From Symsagittifera roscoffensis (lineage: Eukaryota; Xenacoelomorpha; Acoela; Convolutidae), in NCBI RefSeq assembly GCF_963678635.1, contig NC_087062.1:46401758-46465757 (forward strand): a DNA stretch of 64,000 nt, in the 5' to 3' direction. A program made the translations under genes and the position numbers. The number at the start of each line of letters is the position of its first letter. Position 1 is the stretch's first letter. The notes beneath the pieces are model-generated. The model was given only the letters and a program-made list of their open reading frames with translations. It was not told where the DNA came from and did no database searches. This document shows, in pieces, positions 62,837 to 64,000 of the stretch.

Positions 62837-64000
62837 CGTACAGGTAGGATGCGGTAACAAACGAGGAGCAGAAATAGCTGCGCACTCGTTTCGAAACCTA
62901 ATTGAGCGCGACGACAATCCAAAATGCACTGTTCTTTTAAAACTAGATTTTAAGAATGCCTTTAACCCTTTAAACAGAGAAACAATGCTGAATCATGTTT
63001 ATTCAAATCGCCCCGAATTGTAAAATTACACCCATTGCGCGTATGCTAAACCTAGTTACCGTTTTTACGGAAGCTCTGTCATAATGTCAGAAGACGGAAC
63101 TCAGCAAGGTGATCCTGAAGCCCCATCCCTTTTTGCGGAAACAATTCATACACTAGTCAAACAGTTGGTGTCGAAAAGTAACATCTGGTATTTAGATAAT
63201 GGGAATTTAGCCGACGACTATAAGGTAATACTCCGGGACCTTAAAAACATTCTGAAATTGGAACAAATTTACGGCCTGAGCTTAAATACTGAGAAGTGTG
63301 AACTTTATTTTTTGGGACCGACTACTAGTACACAGTATAATTCAATTTTAACACAATTTCGAAAAATATGCCCCAAAATAAAAATAAAAACAAAAGAAGA
63401 ACTCCTCATTTTAGGATCTCTAATCGGCGAACTTTGCCGAAAAGAATTGCTCGACGAAAAAATTAACGAGCTTGAAAAAATCTCGGATGTCATTGACAAA
63501 CTAGACGGCCATTATGATTTTTACCTCCTGAAAAATTGCTTTAGCATGCCAAAACTCCTATATTTTTTGCGTACGAGCCCTTGTTTTTTGCAAAATGATT
63601 TTTTGGAACGCTACGATAAATTACTAAAAAATTTATTATGCAAGGTCACTAACGTGAAAATGGATGATAACCAGTTTTTACAAGCAGTTCTCCCGGCAGC
63701 CAAAGGTGGCTTGGGCGTTTCTTCCGCTCGTCTACTCGCTTTACCCGCTTTCTTAGCCTCAGCAGTAGGAACGAAAGATGCCTTGAGCAAAATTTTTGGT
63801 TTGGAGCATGTGGATGGAACCTATGATGATGCGCTTAAACGGTGGTTTGACCTTGGAAAAATTGAAATGGCTCCGGAAAATGAAATCCAAAAAAATTGAA
63901 TGGAGCCAATTTTTGACAGCGAAATTGCAGACTTGATTTTACGACTCGAACCAACGGACGTAAAAAGGTTCAACACGTTCCAAGATAGATTTGGCTCCCA
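62837..64000 (+). pseudogene. R2-like LINE reverse transcriptase (truncated by window edge)
   Basis: Opens with VQVGCGNKRGAEIAAHSFRNLIER, TVLLKLDFKNAFNPLNRETML, a TAA after NRPEL (63,020), then AYAKPSYRFYGSSVIMSEDGTQQGDPEAPSLFAE. The catalytic box is WYLDNGNLADD, where relatives have YLDDG. Then YGLSLNTEKCELYF, LLILGSLIG, FYLLKNCFSMPKLLYFLRTSP and LPAAKGGLGVSSARLLALPAFLASA. A TGA stands where Trp is expected at 63,896 and coding resumes in the same frame. The same LINE lineage as the fragments at 15-17, 22 and 24.6 kb, but a diverged copy. Confidence 0.8.

Noticed and set aside
1-64000. Host protein-coding exons, rRNA genes or telomeric repeats
   Set aside because: Every long ORF can be assigned to a transposon, and I saw no multi-exon pattern, rRNA core or telomere motif.

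Overview
The window reads as a transposon graveyard from an animal genome. It holds reverse-transcriptase (RT) genes of four lineages, long AT-rich spacers, homopolymer runs and nested tandem duplications. I see no host gene, rRNA gene or convincing tRNA gene. The mix (Ty3/gypsy elements, R2-like LINEs, a jockey/CR1-like LINE, and a Penelope-like element with a GIY-YIG domain) fits an invertebrate, perhaps aquatic. The species cannot be fixed from this sequence.

Layout. (1) About 1-15.3 kb, minus strand: element E1a, a giant Ty3/gypsy LTR retrotransposon that runs off the left edge and has lost several internal segments. (2) About 15.3-17.1 kb: pieces of an R2-like LINE on both strands, with a 200-bp tandem array. 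(3) About 17.1-22.1 kb, minus: E1b, a partial second copy of the E1 5' half (LTR, leader with a 25-bp minisatellite, N-terminal gag) whose gag reads into the LINE. (4) About 21.5-26.0 kb: a 2.4-kb duplicated block of LTR, LINE C-terminus and inverted Penelope tail. (5) About 26.0-28.6 kb, plus: a decayed Penelope-like element. (6) About 28.4-39.9 kb: a 2.17-kb repeat nested in a 5.22-kb tandem duplication, carrying four copies of a catalytically dead LINE RT and two copies of the E2 LTR. (7) 38,606-62,513, plus: E2, a 23.9-kb Ty3/gypsy element bounded by 885/891-bp LTRs and flanked by the direct repeat AGT. (8) 62.5-64 kb: the interrupted repeat followed by another R2-like LINE RT.

The main discovery is the gene content of the E1/E2 family. 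Downstream of gag-pol there is an extra cargo of about 9.5 kb, of which the parts lying inside the window are also present in E1: a region resembling a TARG1/OARD1-type macro domain; a small ORF (ORFa); a coiled-coil ORF (ORFb); an intact 1452-residue protein (ORFc) with a canonical SGNH-hydrolase domain followed by a second, degenerate SGNH-like domain; a 108-residue ORF (ORFd) starting on the ATGA stop/start overlap; and a long, broken ORF of about 880 residues (ORFe). A pyrimidine-rich TAG placed before ORFa in both elements suggests the cargo may be expressed from a spliced RNA. A GTGAGT hairpin, present in two versions in the E2 leader, is a candidate donor.

Neither element looks autonomous as sequenced. 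E2 gag-pol carries frameshifts (four at homopolymers), nonsense codons and a 7-nt deletion at an integrase catalytic Asp. E1a lacks the integrase core and has Asn at the protease catalytic Asp. The E2 SGNH ORF is nevertheless fully open over 4.36 kb. Percentages quoted here are hand counts, and domain calls are pattern recognition without database searches.
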